Shown piece after piece: positions 1 through 6,595 of a DNA stretch of 41,891 bases. The DNA lies in contig CAZSWT010000027.1 in NCBI GenBank assembly GCA_964611035.1, forward strand, positions 1 to 41,891, given 5' to 3'. The notes under the pieces were generated by a model. The model did no database searches. It was not told where the DNA came from and saw nothing but the letters and a program-made list of their open reading frames with translations. Position 1 is the first letter of the stretch, and every line of letters starts with the position of its first letter. A program made the translations under genes and the position numbers. Origin of the DNA: B33-G16 sp964611035 (GTDB taxonomy: Bacteria > Desulfobacterota > DSM-4660 > Desulfatiglandales > B25-G16).

Positions 1-118
1 AATTATTAATCGGGTGCCTTTGAGAAGGAAATTTTCCTGCTTTATCCCATCTTCTCAAGGTTTCTGCGCTTACACCGAGCATTTTTGCTGCTTGACTAAT
101 GTTTAAGTAATTTTCCAT
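1..118 (-). CDS. Helix-turn-helix DNA-binding protein, N-terminal part (runs off the window)
   Basis: The first 39 residues begin MENYLNISQAAKMLGVSAET and continue with LRRWDKAGKFPSQRHPINN. This is the N-terminal winged helix-turn-helix seen in MerR-like regulators, excisionase-like proteins and IS607-type TnpA recombinases. The start is the ATG at 118-116. The gene leaves the window, so the effector domain (resolvase, methylase or none) cannot be seen. The upstream region to about 230 is AT-rich with repeated TTATACAT words, plausibly its promoter. The HTH call is firm; the full protein is unknown. Confidence 0.75.
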   Translation of the reverse strand, partial: MENYLNISQAAKMLGVSAETLRRWDKAGKFPSQRHPINN

Positions 119-351
119 AATTATAACCCAAAGCAAGAAAGATTATAAAACATTATACATCATTACATTACTCAACCTTATACATAATTTCAAGATGTTA
201 TGTCAAATATTTTTCAAGTAAAGGGCCAAATTTCTGTTTGACTCTTGTGAAAGGGGGACTTGGTCCCAAAACGACTTAACAACACACTATAAAGGAGATA
301 GGCTTTTTGTGGTATAATTCTTTAGCCGGCCAGATTTCTACGCTTTTCAGG

Positions 352-615
352 CTACTGCATATCCCGAATCCGCACCTCGATTTCCTTGTCATCTTTGAGC
401 AGATCAACGAGCTTTGAGGTATCAGTTTCGCCGAAGTGATAGGGATAAAGGATCTTGGGATTAAACATCCGTGCCGCATCAGCTACCATCTCCGGTGTCA
501 TGGTATAGGGAAGATTCATGGGGAGGAATGCAACGTCAATCCCGGAAAGCTCCTTCATTTCAGGAATATTTTCAGTATCAGCAGCGACATATACCTTTGT
601 ATCATTAAAGGCCAT
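352..615 (-). pseudogene. C-terminal fragment of a metallo-beta-lactamase-fold hydrolase (UlaG-like)
   Basis: The 87 codons match only the C-terminal end of UlaG/YcbL-type metallo-beta-lactamase hydrolases: a KVYVAADTE strand with the metal-ligand Asp, then DVAFLPMNLPYTMTPE and a late YPYHFGETDT carrying the last metal-binding His. The N-terminal half, with the HxHxDH metal site, is missing. A stop codon lies in frame directly upstream of the apparent ATG at 615, and an inverted-repeat element begins at about 621, so the gene appears cut by that element. No coding continuation is seen beyond the element at 876. The fragment is unlikely to make a working enzyme. Confidence 0.75.
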
Positions 616-620
616 TTAAT

Positions 621-875
621 GGGGGACGTTCTTCACATTTTAACTTAAAATATATATTTGACTATTTTATTTGTATAATATGCCCAGACGATTACGCATA
701 GGTGTTACGGAAACCTTGTATAACATTATTACCAGAGGGTATGAGAAACGGAAAATATTTTAAGATAAAGCCGATCGCCAGCAGCCGTGTACCAGTCGGT
801 GGTGTGGGGTGAAAGTCTTGTAAAGCAAAATCATTATCATTTTCTATGAAAGTGTAAATATGAAGAACGTCCCCT
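621..875. mobile_element. MITE-like element with 19-bp inverted ends (GGGGACGTTCTTCA)
   Basis: GGGGACGTTCTTCACATTT at 622-640 matches the reverse complement of 856-874 at 18 of 19 positions. The roughly 215 bp between the ends are AT-rich and have no convincing coding frame. GGGGACGTTCTTCA-type termini resemble ends associated with REP-type Y1 (IS200-like) transposases in Deltaproteobacteria, so this may be a non-autonomous element moved in trans; that assignment is inference. Its left edge coincides with the break point of the metallo-hydrolase fragment. Confidence 0.65.
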
Positions 876-907
876 ATTACAACCCCTAAATCCCAATTTC
901 ATAGGGA

Positions 908-970
908 AACCCTGAACCCCTGAACTGTGAACCTTGAACCTGTGAACAGTGAATCCTGAACCTTTGAACA
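908..970. repeat. Degenerate TGAACC word repeat
   Basis: About 60 bp consist of variants of 'tgaacc', 'tgtgaac' and 'ttgaacc' in tandem. A second, shorter tract of the same words is at 11701-11729, in front of the PreP-like protease gene. No reading frame or clear hairpin explains them. Confidence 0.6.
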
Positions 971-1409
971 GCTAACAATAATTACACAATTTTGGTGCTA
1001 TATCAGGACCTATAACATGCTACTATATTGTGAACGTAAAAACCTATTGACATAATCATTTCATAGGGTGTAGGTATGAAATACGTGCTGGATATAAGAA
1101 AGTTCCAGACATCTACTCGTTACAACAATCGTTCCTGTTCCAGTTGTTTATAAATTTCCTGTTCACCTCCGTAGAATTTCAGTTTTATTGCATCGTTCCG
1201 CTACCAGGCATGTGATTTCCAAGGGTTTTTATAGATAAAAGTTAGTTCGTCTTCTTAGTGTGCGATTTACAAAACCAAAGTTAATAGCGTATTTTTTCTC
1301 GCTTCATAGTGCGAATACTAAATTTAATATATTGGAATAATTAGCTTTTATAATACTATTTTATTTTAAAGACGTAATATATAATGTCTTATTAGACGTC
1401 TAGTATTAT
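971..1409. other. AT-rich gene-free stretch with a long-arm inverted repeat before the cassette
   Basis: No full gene is visible. ATAATACTA at 1350-1358 pairs with TAGTATTAT at 1401-1409, directly before the GTTGGGT cassette boundary, with a second AGACGT/ACGTCT pairing inside. This could be part of an attI-like or hairpin recombination region, but no integrase gene is next to it. On the minus strand, 1120-1200 reads as 26 codons ending in a stop (core DAIKLKFYGGEQEIYKQL) and looks coding in character, so it may be the tail of a decayed gene; I do not recognise the family. Confidence 0.4.
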
Positions 1410-1410
1410 G

Positions 1411-2276
1411 TTGGGTTTCAAAGGTAGATGCAAAATAATAATTCTAAATATGGTACGGTGCCATTTGAATTAGAGGTGTCACCAGAAATACGGGAATTTA
1501 TCGAAAATGCATCTATAAGTGCAAATTCACTTATGTCTAATTTTGAAGGAGATAAGCTATCGCGCGTTTCCCTTGCTGCAACTCTACTATGGGAATACAT
1601 CATCAGAACGGATTGGAGATATCGTGACCTCCTAGTTGCTGGTGAGGAACTTTCGGCGGCAGCTGGCATGGAAGATCAAATTATAAGAACACGTCAGCTA
1701 CAGTACGTCGACCGAACTGAGGCTTTTCATCGCCAAATCTATGGCACCTTGTCTGTGCTGATACTATTCCTTAATCACTCTGGGCCACGCCAAATAGTTA
1801 CGCAACTTCCTATTTCAAGTGTCCAAAGATTTCTTCAGTACCTTCAAGAGCAACCAGATTTAGAGTCGCACTCGGAGCATTTTGACCAGTTATTGTTTTC
1901 TGTTAAGTATCGAGCGTCTTTAATAGACCATCCCCAGCAATCAAAGCTTCATCACTGGATGACGATGGGGATGCCAACTGAAACTGTAATCATTCATTAC
2001 ATTCCAACATATGTTGAGAGTGGGGATGATGAAGTGGCCATAGGAAAACCGGCCACAATCCAGTACTTGAATCCACACGAGCCAAATTTTAAACCTATTG
2101 TAGATTGTAGCTCTTTTGTTGTTTCACCAGAGGCATTTAAAACTCATAGTTCTTTATGTACAATAATTATAAACGTACTTGATTGGTGCAACGGAGCCAA
2201 TGACAAATAAAACGTTACAACCCAACGCCTTTACACGGACGCGCGATAGACCGCCGCGCGCCGGTAAGGCGCGGCG
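1411..2276 (+). mobile_element. Integron-type gene cassette
   Basis: The unit is bounded by GTTGGGT (1410-1416), matching the integron core GTTRRRY, and by an attC site whose R'' box ACCCAAC (2220-2226) is the exact reverse complement of that boundary, as expected when a circular cassette opens within its own attC. One ORF fills the unit and starts 17 bp after the boundary, which is typical cassette geometry. No integrase gene or long array is visible. Confidence 0.7.
1428..2210 (+). CDS. Cassette-borne hypothetical protein, 260 aa
   Basis: I do not recognise a family. The product is soluble, without signal peptide or transmembrane segment. It is helical in the first half (residues about 15-150, including VSLAATLLWEYIIRTDWRYR and a hydrophobic YGTLSVLILFLNH stretch) and more strand-like after residue 185 (ETVIIHYIPTYVESGDDEVA). 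The start is the ATG at 1428, 17 bp after the cassette boundary; no strong ribosome site is visible, as in many cassettes that depend on upstream transcription. It is the only gene in the cassette and reads in the usual direction relative to the attC at its end. Codon use is AT-rich, unlike the GC-rich gene that follows. The gene is probably real; its function is unknown. Confidence 0.7.
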   Translation: MQNNNSKYGTVPFELEVSPEIREFIENASISANSLMSNFEGDKLSRVSLAATLLWEYIIRTDWRYRDLLVAGEELSAAAGMEDQIIRTRQLQYVDRTEAFHRQIYGTLSVLILFLNHSGPRQIVTQLPISSVQRFLQYLQEQPDLESHSEHFDQLLFSVKYRASLIDHPQQSKLHHWMTMGMPTETVIIHYIPTYVESGDDEVAIGKPATIQYLNPHEPNFKPIVDCSSFVVSPEAFKTHSSLCTIIINVLDWCNGANDK

Positions 2277-2282
2277 TTATGC
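2220..2282 (+). repeat. attC recombination site
   Basis: The 63-bp site runs from R'' ACCCAAC (2220-2226) to R' GTTATGC (2276-2282). Between them AACGCC pairs with GGCGTT and GGACGCGCG pairs with CGCGCGCC, leaving one extrahelical A, the usual polarity mark of a folded attC. Length and symmetry fit the 57-141 bp range known for attC sites. R' deviates slightly from GTTRRRY (T at the fifth base), a common variant. Confidence 0.75.
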
Positions 2283-2344
2283 AGACACTCAGCGTCGGGA
2301 AGATTGGGGTCGACATGTAACGACCGTGATAGGAGGATAATAAA

Positions 2345-2794
2345 ATGCGCGTTCTGATCTTACTACTGGTACTTGCAGGGCTGGCGTTGCCGGCTTCTGC
2401 ACAAGACCAAGCCACTCAGTTGGCAGAGGCATCCACCCGAATCACGCAAGCTCTGAATCTGTACGCTCAAGCAGCAGAGTCCATTCGCTCCCAGATGACT
2501 GCACAGGAAAAGATGGGGACAGCGCTGTTCTTCGCCGCTGCAATGGCGCTTGAGGACAACTCTCTATCGCTGTCTGGCATGTGTCAGCTGCAACAACTGT
2601 CTAAGTCTCCGACAGCTACTAAACAAAGGATTGTCGCGCCACTCGTTCAGCAATACCGTACGAGCAACTCCCAGCAGGTCGCAAACTTATCCCTCGCACT
2701 GCCCTTACTGCCCCCGAGTCTGGCGCAGCAGGCGAACCTCGTAATGATCGCTGTCACAAACGCGGCCGCGGTTATTGACAAAGGATGCCAGTGA
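2345..2794 (+). CDS. Small secreted or periplasmic hypothetical protein, 149 aa
   Basis: The protein begins MRVLILLLVLAGLALPASAQ, a clear Sec signal peptide with a probable signal-peptidase I site after ASA. The mature part (about 130 aa) is rich in Ala, Gln and Leu and predicted to be all-helical, with two cysteines (in GMCQLQQL and the C-terminal KGCQ) that could form a disulfide. I recognise no family. The start is the ATG at 2345 preceded by AGGAGG at about 2332. It sits in the second cassette-like unit, which begins at 2277, and its GC content is clearly higher than that of the first cassette, suggesting a different donor. Confidence 0.65.
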   Translation: MRVLILLLVLAGLALPASAQDQATQLAEASTRITQALNLYAQAAESIRSQMTAQEKMGTALFFAAAMALEDNSLSLSGMCQLQQLSKSPTATKQRIVAPLVQQYRTSNSQQVANLSLALPLLPPSLAQQANLVMIAVTNAAAVIDKGCQ

Positions 2795-2819
2795 AGAACC
2801 TCTTTGTGAATCCCGATTG

Positions 2820-2876
2820 GCATAACCTTAAAGGATAGAGACCGATCCTGATAAGGTCGGACTCTATCAGTTGTTC
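2820..2876 (+). repeat. attC-like site ending the second cassette (degenerate)
   Basis: GCATAAC at 2820-2826 is the exact reverse complement of GTTATGC, the boundary that opens this unit at 2276, which is what a cassette's own R'' box should be. A stem follows: GATAGAG (2834-2840) with CTCTATC (2862-2868) and CCGA with TCGG inside. The closing box GTTGTTC (2870-2876) fits GTTRRRY poorly and the spacers are asymmetric (7 and 1 nt), so this is weaker than the first site and could instead be a terminator hairpin. Confidence 0.4.
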
Positions 2877-3152
2877 AAGAAGCCCGGTCTGGGTATATAC
2901 TCTATATAGGGTAAAGATTCGATGTTTGGTAAGGGAGTAGTTTAGAAGATCTGTAAAAAGCGTGGTTTAGAAGGATAATCAGCTGAGTGAATATTCAAAA
3001 TCAGCTTTAATTTTATCAAAAAAACTGTTTCGTATTACTGTCAAAGCTTGATTTACCTTCATTAGGGCATAGCAGTCCTGTGCCGTTCCGGTAGAAGGAT
3101 ACGGCCTGTATAGGTGATCAATAATTTTTCCGTTCGACCCCGGGTTTTATTT
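2877..3152. other. Gene-free stretch before the IS91-family element
   Basis: No gene or clear repeat is seen. The terminus of the IS91-family element should lie somewhere here, but IS91-type ends lack long terminal inverted repeats and I could not place it. Confidence 0.3.
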
Positions 3153-4193
3153 TTATCCGGATCGAATCAATTTAAAAACTGGAATCGAGACGACAAATTT
3201 AAGTCTCCCCCCGCAATGATTGCATTTAGGCAGATCAAAGGGTTCTATTTTGTTTTCGGGTTTGGTGATTTCAAAACCGAATGAGATTTCAATAAGGGTT
3301 TCGATCTTTTCCAGGGGAACCGAAGCCCCCGGACTCAAGAAGCCGTAATAGCGGACTTTCATGAACCCGGAAGGCAAGACATGCTGTAGAAAGCGCCGCA
3401 TGAATTCCATGACATCCAGTACCATGGTCCGCCAACGGTTGCTTTGAGGCTTTTTGTACTTAAAAAAGACCTTGTGATTTTCGACTTTAATAATGCGGCT
3501 GTTTGAAATAGCCACTTTAAAGACATAGGGTGCAAGATATTTTACGCTGTGAGCGCTGTTACCAATGGCCTGACAGTTGACCACCCACTCTTGATTCCAG
3601 ACCTCTTCAGGGATATGGGAATCAAGATCGCTCTTTCTCATTTCATCCCGGAACTTGGCTTTGAAGATCTTTGACATGGCCTTTACGGGCAGGTAAAAAT
3701 CGATCCGTGAAGGATGCCAACGGTCATTCTGTTTTGATAAGGCGCCTCCAGGGACGACATAGTGTATGTGGGGATGGTATACCAATTGCCGCCCCCAGGT
3801 ATGCAGCACGCCTAAGAAACCTGGGAGATCCCCACCAATGTATTTTTTATCGGCTGCCAGTTTTTTCATGGTCTCTGAAGAGGCCTTGAATAGGGCTGAA
3901 TAGCAGGCGCGTTGATGACTGCGGATAAACCGTCGGAGCTGTTGTGGGACGGTGAAGGTGATCATGAAGTGATGCCCGGGAAGCTGTCGCTCCATCTGCT
4001 TCATGAGCCACTGATGGGTTTTGTGGTGTTGGCCGCATTTTTCACATCGGTAGATCATGGTTCCGCAATATGCTGTGCGGCAATTGATAATGGCGTTCAT
4101 GACCTTTCGGTGTTCAGAAGGTATATTCTCACCGAAGGTCTCGATATACTCTTGGGCATATGCCTGAAAGATCTCATTAATTGTCATGGTCAT
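3153..4193 (-). CDS. IS91-family Y2 (HUH) transposase, zinc ribbon apparently shortened
   Basis: This is a rolling-circle transposase that nicks and joins single DNA strands. Visible parts are an N-terminal zinc-ribbon start (YRCEKCGQ, about residues 48-55), the HUH metal site in YHPHIHYVVPGG (about 138-149), and the paired catalytic tyrosines in KYLAPYVFKVAISNSRI (about 218-234). A CxxC pair near the C-terminus (KCNHCGGR) is a second zinc knuckle. In family members I know, the first CxxC is followed by a stretch ending in SCxNRHCPxCQ before KTxQWL. Here GQHH runs straight into KTHQWL, so about 17 residues and half the zinc ribbon seem lost in frame. The reading frame is otherwise open. The deletion may reduce or abolish activity; this rests on recall of the family, not an alignment. 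Confidence 0.85.
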   Translation of the reverse strand: MTMTINEIFQAYAQEYIETFGENIPSEHRKVMNAIINCRTAYCGTMIYRCEKCGQHHKTHQWLMKQMERQLPGHHFMITFTVPQQLRRFIRSHQRACYSALFKASSETMKKLAADKKYIGGDLPGFLGVLHTWGRQLVYHPHIHYVVPGGALSKQNDRWHPSRIDFYLPVKAMSKIFKAKFRDEMRKSDLDSHIPEEVWNQEWVVNCQAIGNSAHSVKYLAPYVFKVAISNSRIIKVENHKVFFKYKKPQSNRWRTMVLDVMEFMRRFLQHVLPSGFMKVRYYGFLSPGASVPLEKIETLIEISFGFEITKPENKIEPFDLPKCNHCGGRLKFVVSIPVFKLIRSG

Positions 4194-5058
4194 CTCCTTT
4201 CATCATTGAGTTGATGATATCATAGGCATGTTCATGCCCCTGGGTGGTGAGATGGAGATAGACCATGGTGGAATTCAAGCTGTTATGCCCGAGGTATTGC
4301 TGGATACGACGGATGTTTACGCTGGCTTCCAACAGATGAGTTGCATAGCTGTGCCTGAGGGTATGAATGGAGATGCGCTTTGTGAATTTAAGCTGTTTAA
4401 GCACTCGACTCAATGCACCCTGCACGGAGGTATAGCTCATGGGTTCTTGGGCGGTTGGACCCTCATTGCCGCCGCGTCCGATTCGCGGGAAGATCCATTT
4501 GGGGTTTCTATGGGTTGCCCAGTATTGACGTAGGATATTGAGAGTAGATTCCGGTAGAGGGACATATCGGTCTTTCGCGCCTTTGCCCCGATGGACATGA
4601 ATACGTTTGCGTTGAGCATCAATATCGGTTACCTGAAGGAACAAGGCCTCATGGAGTCTGAGGCCACAGGTGTAAACGACAGTCAGATAGGTTTTATTCT
4701 GAATAGTAGTAACCGCGTTGATAATGGTCCAGACTTCTTTGATGCTCAAGACGGTAGGTAGTGTTTGTTCTCGTTTGGCATAAATGAGTTCCAGGGTGTG
4801 CCAGTCCCGTTTGAGCACGTTGATGAAAAAGAACTTAATGCCGCTGTAGCAGATTCTCATAGTAGCGGCGGCCCATTTATCGTTGTTTTTTCGGTGGAGG
4901 AAATAGTCTTGAAGCTCCTGCTCGGTAATTTTGTCAGGGGTTTTCGTGTAAAAATCGACCAGTTGTCGAACTGAGCGTGTATAGCATTCTTGTGTACGCT
5001 CACTCATACCGGCTAGTTGCAGGGCTCTCATGGATTTTTGGTAATAATCTTTCATCAT
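4177..5058 (-). CDS. Tyrosine recombinase / integrase of the IS91-type element
   Basis: A 293-aa XerC/D-like recombinase. It has an N-terminal SAM-like core-binding domain (about 1-95, with SERTQECYTRSVRQLVDFY), then a catalytic domain with the full set of residues: Arg in CGLRLHEAL, Lys in RGKGAKDR, HxxR in HTLRHSYATHL, His in LGHNS and the nucleophile Tyr in STMVYLHLT. The start is the ATG at 5058; a second Met follows at once, and GGAG lies just upstream. Its 3' end overlaps the transposase start, so the two genes are translationally coupled and belong to one element. It probably helps resolve or integrate the element rather than acting as a chromosome-dimer resolvase. Confidence 0.9.
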   Translation of the reverse strand: MMKDYYQKSMRALQLAGMSERTQECYTRSVRQLVDFYTKTPDKITEQELQDYFLHRKNNDKWAAATMRICYSGIKFFFINVLKRDWHTLELIYAKREQTLPTVLSIKEVWTIINAVTTIQNKTYLTVVYTCGLRLHEALFLQVTDIDAQRKRIHVHRGKGAKDRYVPLPESTLNILRQYWATHRNPKWIFPRIGRGGNEGPTAQEPMSYTSVQGALSRVLKQLKFTKRISIHTLRHSYATHLLEASVNIRRIQQYLGHNSLNSTMVYLHLTTQGHEHAYDIINSMMKGDDHDN

Positions 5059-5169
5059 AAATCTCCTTTCTTGGTTAAAGGTTAATAAAATTGGTATAGA
5101 GATTTATGATAGAAAATTGGAAGTTCTGCAACTTACTTGGTATATTTAGGAGGATAGGATTTAAGGCGA

Positions 5170-5383
5170 GTTGTTAACTGCCGCGTCAGCGGCTTACTTG
5201 AACCCGTCACTGCACCTGACCGCAAAACGCTGGCGCGTTTGCGTCAGGTGAGTTATTCGTTCGCGCCGCCTGCGGCGGCGCTCATGAATGCGTATTTACA
5301 AGAGTAGCATATTTCCAGGGTAGAGCAAGGCAAAGACAAAAAGGATGGCGGCGCGAATGCGGAGTTGCGCTTCACTCCGCATT
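5170..5383. repeat. Cluster of strong inverted repeats between the IS and a toxin-antitoxin pair
   Basis: The 415-bp gap 5059-5473 holds no gene but several hairpins: CACCTGA(C)CGCAAA (5213-5226) with TTTGCGTCAGGTG (5238-5250) leaving one unpaired C; GCGCCGCC-TGC-GGCGGCGC (5263-5281); and AATGCGGAGT with ACTCCGCATT (5356-5383). The first has attC-like size and an extrahelical base, but its outer AAC/GTT boxes do not fit RYYYAAC/GTTRRRY. The block is more GC-rich than its surroundings. It could be degenerate attC material or REP-like repeats. Confidence 0.5.
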
Positions 5384-5420
5384 GGCGATTCATATCATGC
5401 CATCGTACTTACGAAAACAC

Positions 5421-5458
5421 TTGCTTTATAGAATCGTTGGTGGTACATTTAGAAGTAC
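5421..5458 (+). promoter_or_regulatory. Promoter and possible operator of the Phd/RelE module
   Basis: TTGCTT (5421-5426), a 17-bp spacer and TACATT (5444-5449) form a plausible sigma-70 promoter. GTAC at 5443-5446 and at 5455-5458 frame an imperfect palindrome over the -10 box, where an autoregulating Phd/YefM antitoxin could bind. The antitoxin start follows at 5474 with AGGAGG upstream. Confidence 0.45.
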
Positions 5459-5473
5459 AATAGGAGGTGCGAT

Positions 5474-5755
5474 ATGGGCAAGCTATCAAATATCATTCCG
5501 GTGAGCGATTTGAGGCAAGATGCTGCCAAGCTTTTGAAACAATTGCGAAACAATAAAGAGCCTTTGATTATTACCCAAAGAGGGCGGGCAACAGCGGTAA
5601 TTATTGGTGTCGATGCCTATGAGAAATCTGAACACGAAAAAGAACTCCTGCGCCTTTTGGCCAAGGGAGATAAGGAAATAGAAATAGGTGAAGGATATGA
5701 TCTGGATACTGTCCTTGCTGAAGCCGACGCTCTTTTGGCCAAGGATCCCTCGTGA
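5474..5755 (+). CDS. Antitoxin of the Phd/YefM family
   Basis: A 93-aa protein with the Phd/YefM fold at the N-terminus (IIPVSDLRQDAAKLLKQLRN, then PLIITQRGRATAVIIGVDAYE), which dimerises, binds operator DNA and carries an acidic C-terminal tail (about 60-93) that would wrap the toxin. AGGAGG ahead of the ATG at 5474 sets the start. The stop overlaps the GTG start of the toxin by 4 bp (5752-5755), so the two are coupled. Autorepression with the toxin as corepressor is normal for the family. The pair appears complete. Confidence 0.88.
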   Translation: MGKLSNIIPVSDLRQDAAKLLKQLRNNKEPLIITQRGRATAVIIGVDAYEKSEHEKELLRLLAKGDKEIEIGEGYDLDTVLAEADALLAKDPS

Positions 5756-6042
5756 AGGTTCAATTTACCCCTTCTGCCCGGACCCAATTTCTTTCTGCGT
5801 TATCATATATCCGCAGGGATAAACCGTCGGCGACAGTCAATTTTCGAAATCGAACTGAAAAAATTTTACGAAGACTTGAGGACTTTCCCGAATCCGGAAG
5901 AATCATACCGGAATTTCCAGAATTTCCCTACCGAGAGGTGATTATATCGCCATACCGGTTTTTTTATAAAATCAAAGTCGATGTCGTTTGGGTTGTTGCA
6001 GTGTGGCATGGTGCGCAGATTCCAAAGGAACCAGCACGTTAG
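5752..6042 (+). CDS. RelE/ParE-family toxin
   Basis: A 96-aa RelE/ParE-superfamily toxin starting at the GTG at 5752. It shows the family pattern of two N-terminal helices (ARTQFLSALSYIRRDKPSATVNF), a KILRRLEDFPESGRIIPEF turn and the beta-sheet core REVIISPYRFFYKIKVDVVWVVAVWH. The P-x-x-GR-x-x-P-E-F-P motif is common in ParE-like members. Whether the target is the ribosome (RelE) or gyrase (ParE) cannot be decided from the sequence. The length is normal and the frame intact. Confidence 0.87.
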   Translation: MKVQFTPSARTQFLSALSYIRRDKPSATVNFRNRTEKILRRLEDFPESGRIIPEFPEFPYREVIISPYRFFYKIKVDVVWVVAVWHGAQIPKEPAR

Positions 6043-6120
6043 CGCCAACCAGGGCATTCAGCGGATCGCAAAAAGCGCGCGCCCACTGATGCTCGACGTT
6101 CCGGTCATAAGAGATGAATT

Positions 6121-6371
6121 ATGAACAGACAAAAATTGCTTAAACAAATAATTAGTGGTTCTAAAAATATAAGATTTACTGATATGGTAAATCTTGTTAG
6201 AGGTTTCGGGTTTGAGCTATCGAGAACTGAAGGCAGCCATCACCTTTTCTCCCGACCAGTGTCCCGGAACTCGTGAACCTTCAGAATGTCAAAGGCCAAG
6301 CAAAACCATATCAAATGCGACAGTTCCTCAAACTGGTTGAGAAACATAACCTTAAATTGGAGGATGAATAA
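6121..6371 (+). pseudogene. HicA-type mRNA interferase, frameshifted
   Basis: The reading frame from ATG 6121 gives MNRQKLLKQIISGSKNIRFT and continues to FELSRTEGSHHLFSRP, the HicA double-stranded-RNA-binding-like fold with its GSHH catalytic-His region, but then stops at a TGA after SRNS. In another frame the sequence continues as a perfect HicA C-terminus: VPELVNLQNVKGQAKPYQMR followed by QFLKLVEKHNL, ending at TAA 6369-6371. A loss of one base near 6267-6272 explains this. The TAA overlaps the HicB start (TAATG). The toxin should be non-functional unless the ribosome slips or this is a sequence error. Confidence 0.82.
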
Positions 6372-6595
6372 TGTGGGATTATCATATTAACATTTTCTAT
6401 TCAGATGATGACGATGGGTACATCGCTGATATTCCAGACCTTGAGGCATGCTCCGCATTTGGTCAGACACCTGACGAGGCATTGCGTGAGGTCCAGCAGG
6501 CAAAAAAACTATGGCTGGAGGTTGCGCGAGCAGAGGGTAAGCCTATCCCGCCGCCAGAATATCGCCCGGTTATATATCAGGTGGCGTCAGTTTGA
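6371..6595 (+). CDS. hicB: HicB-family antitoxin
   Basis: A 74-aa protein with the partially degraded RNase-H-like fold typical of HicB antitoxins: INIFYSDDDDGYIADIPDLE followed by ACSAFGQTPDEALREVQQAKKLWLE. It lacks the extra C-terminal HTH or RHH domain of longer HicB proteins, so DNA binding by itself is doubtful. The start overlaps the hicA stop (TAATG). It is intact although its toxin partner is frameshifted. Confidence 0.85.
   Translation: MWDYHINIFYSDDDDGYIADIPDLEACSAFGQTPDEALREVQQAKKLWLEVARAEGKPIPPPEYRPVIYQVASV

Larger units (their letters stand above)
3153..5058 (-). mobile_element. IS91-family insertion sequence, two-gene type
   Basis: A tyrosine recombinase gene and an IS91-type HUH transposase gene are transcribed together on the minus strand and overlap by 17 bp (4177-4193). 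IS91-family elements carrying an upstream integrase-like gene are known. The outer ends are not defined here; listed coordinates cover only the two genes. The element follows the cassette-like units, a layout reminiscent of ISCR elements next to integrons. Confidence 0.75.

Noticed and set aside
740..850. Possible group II intron domain V-like stretch inside the 621-875 element
   Set aside because: A few bases (AGCCGTGTACC, GTGAAAGTC) resemble intron cores, but no full domain V hairpin or reverse transcriptase is present.
5213..5250. Canonical attC site
   Set aside because: The stem is good and has an unpaired base, but the flanking boxes do not fit RYYYAAC/GTTRRRY, so it is listed only as an inverted repeat.
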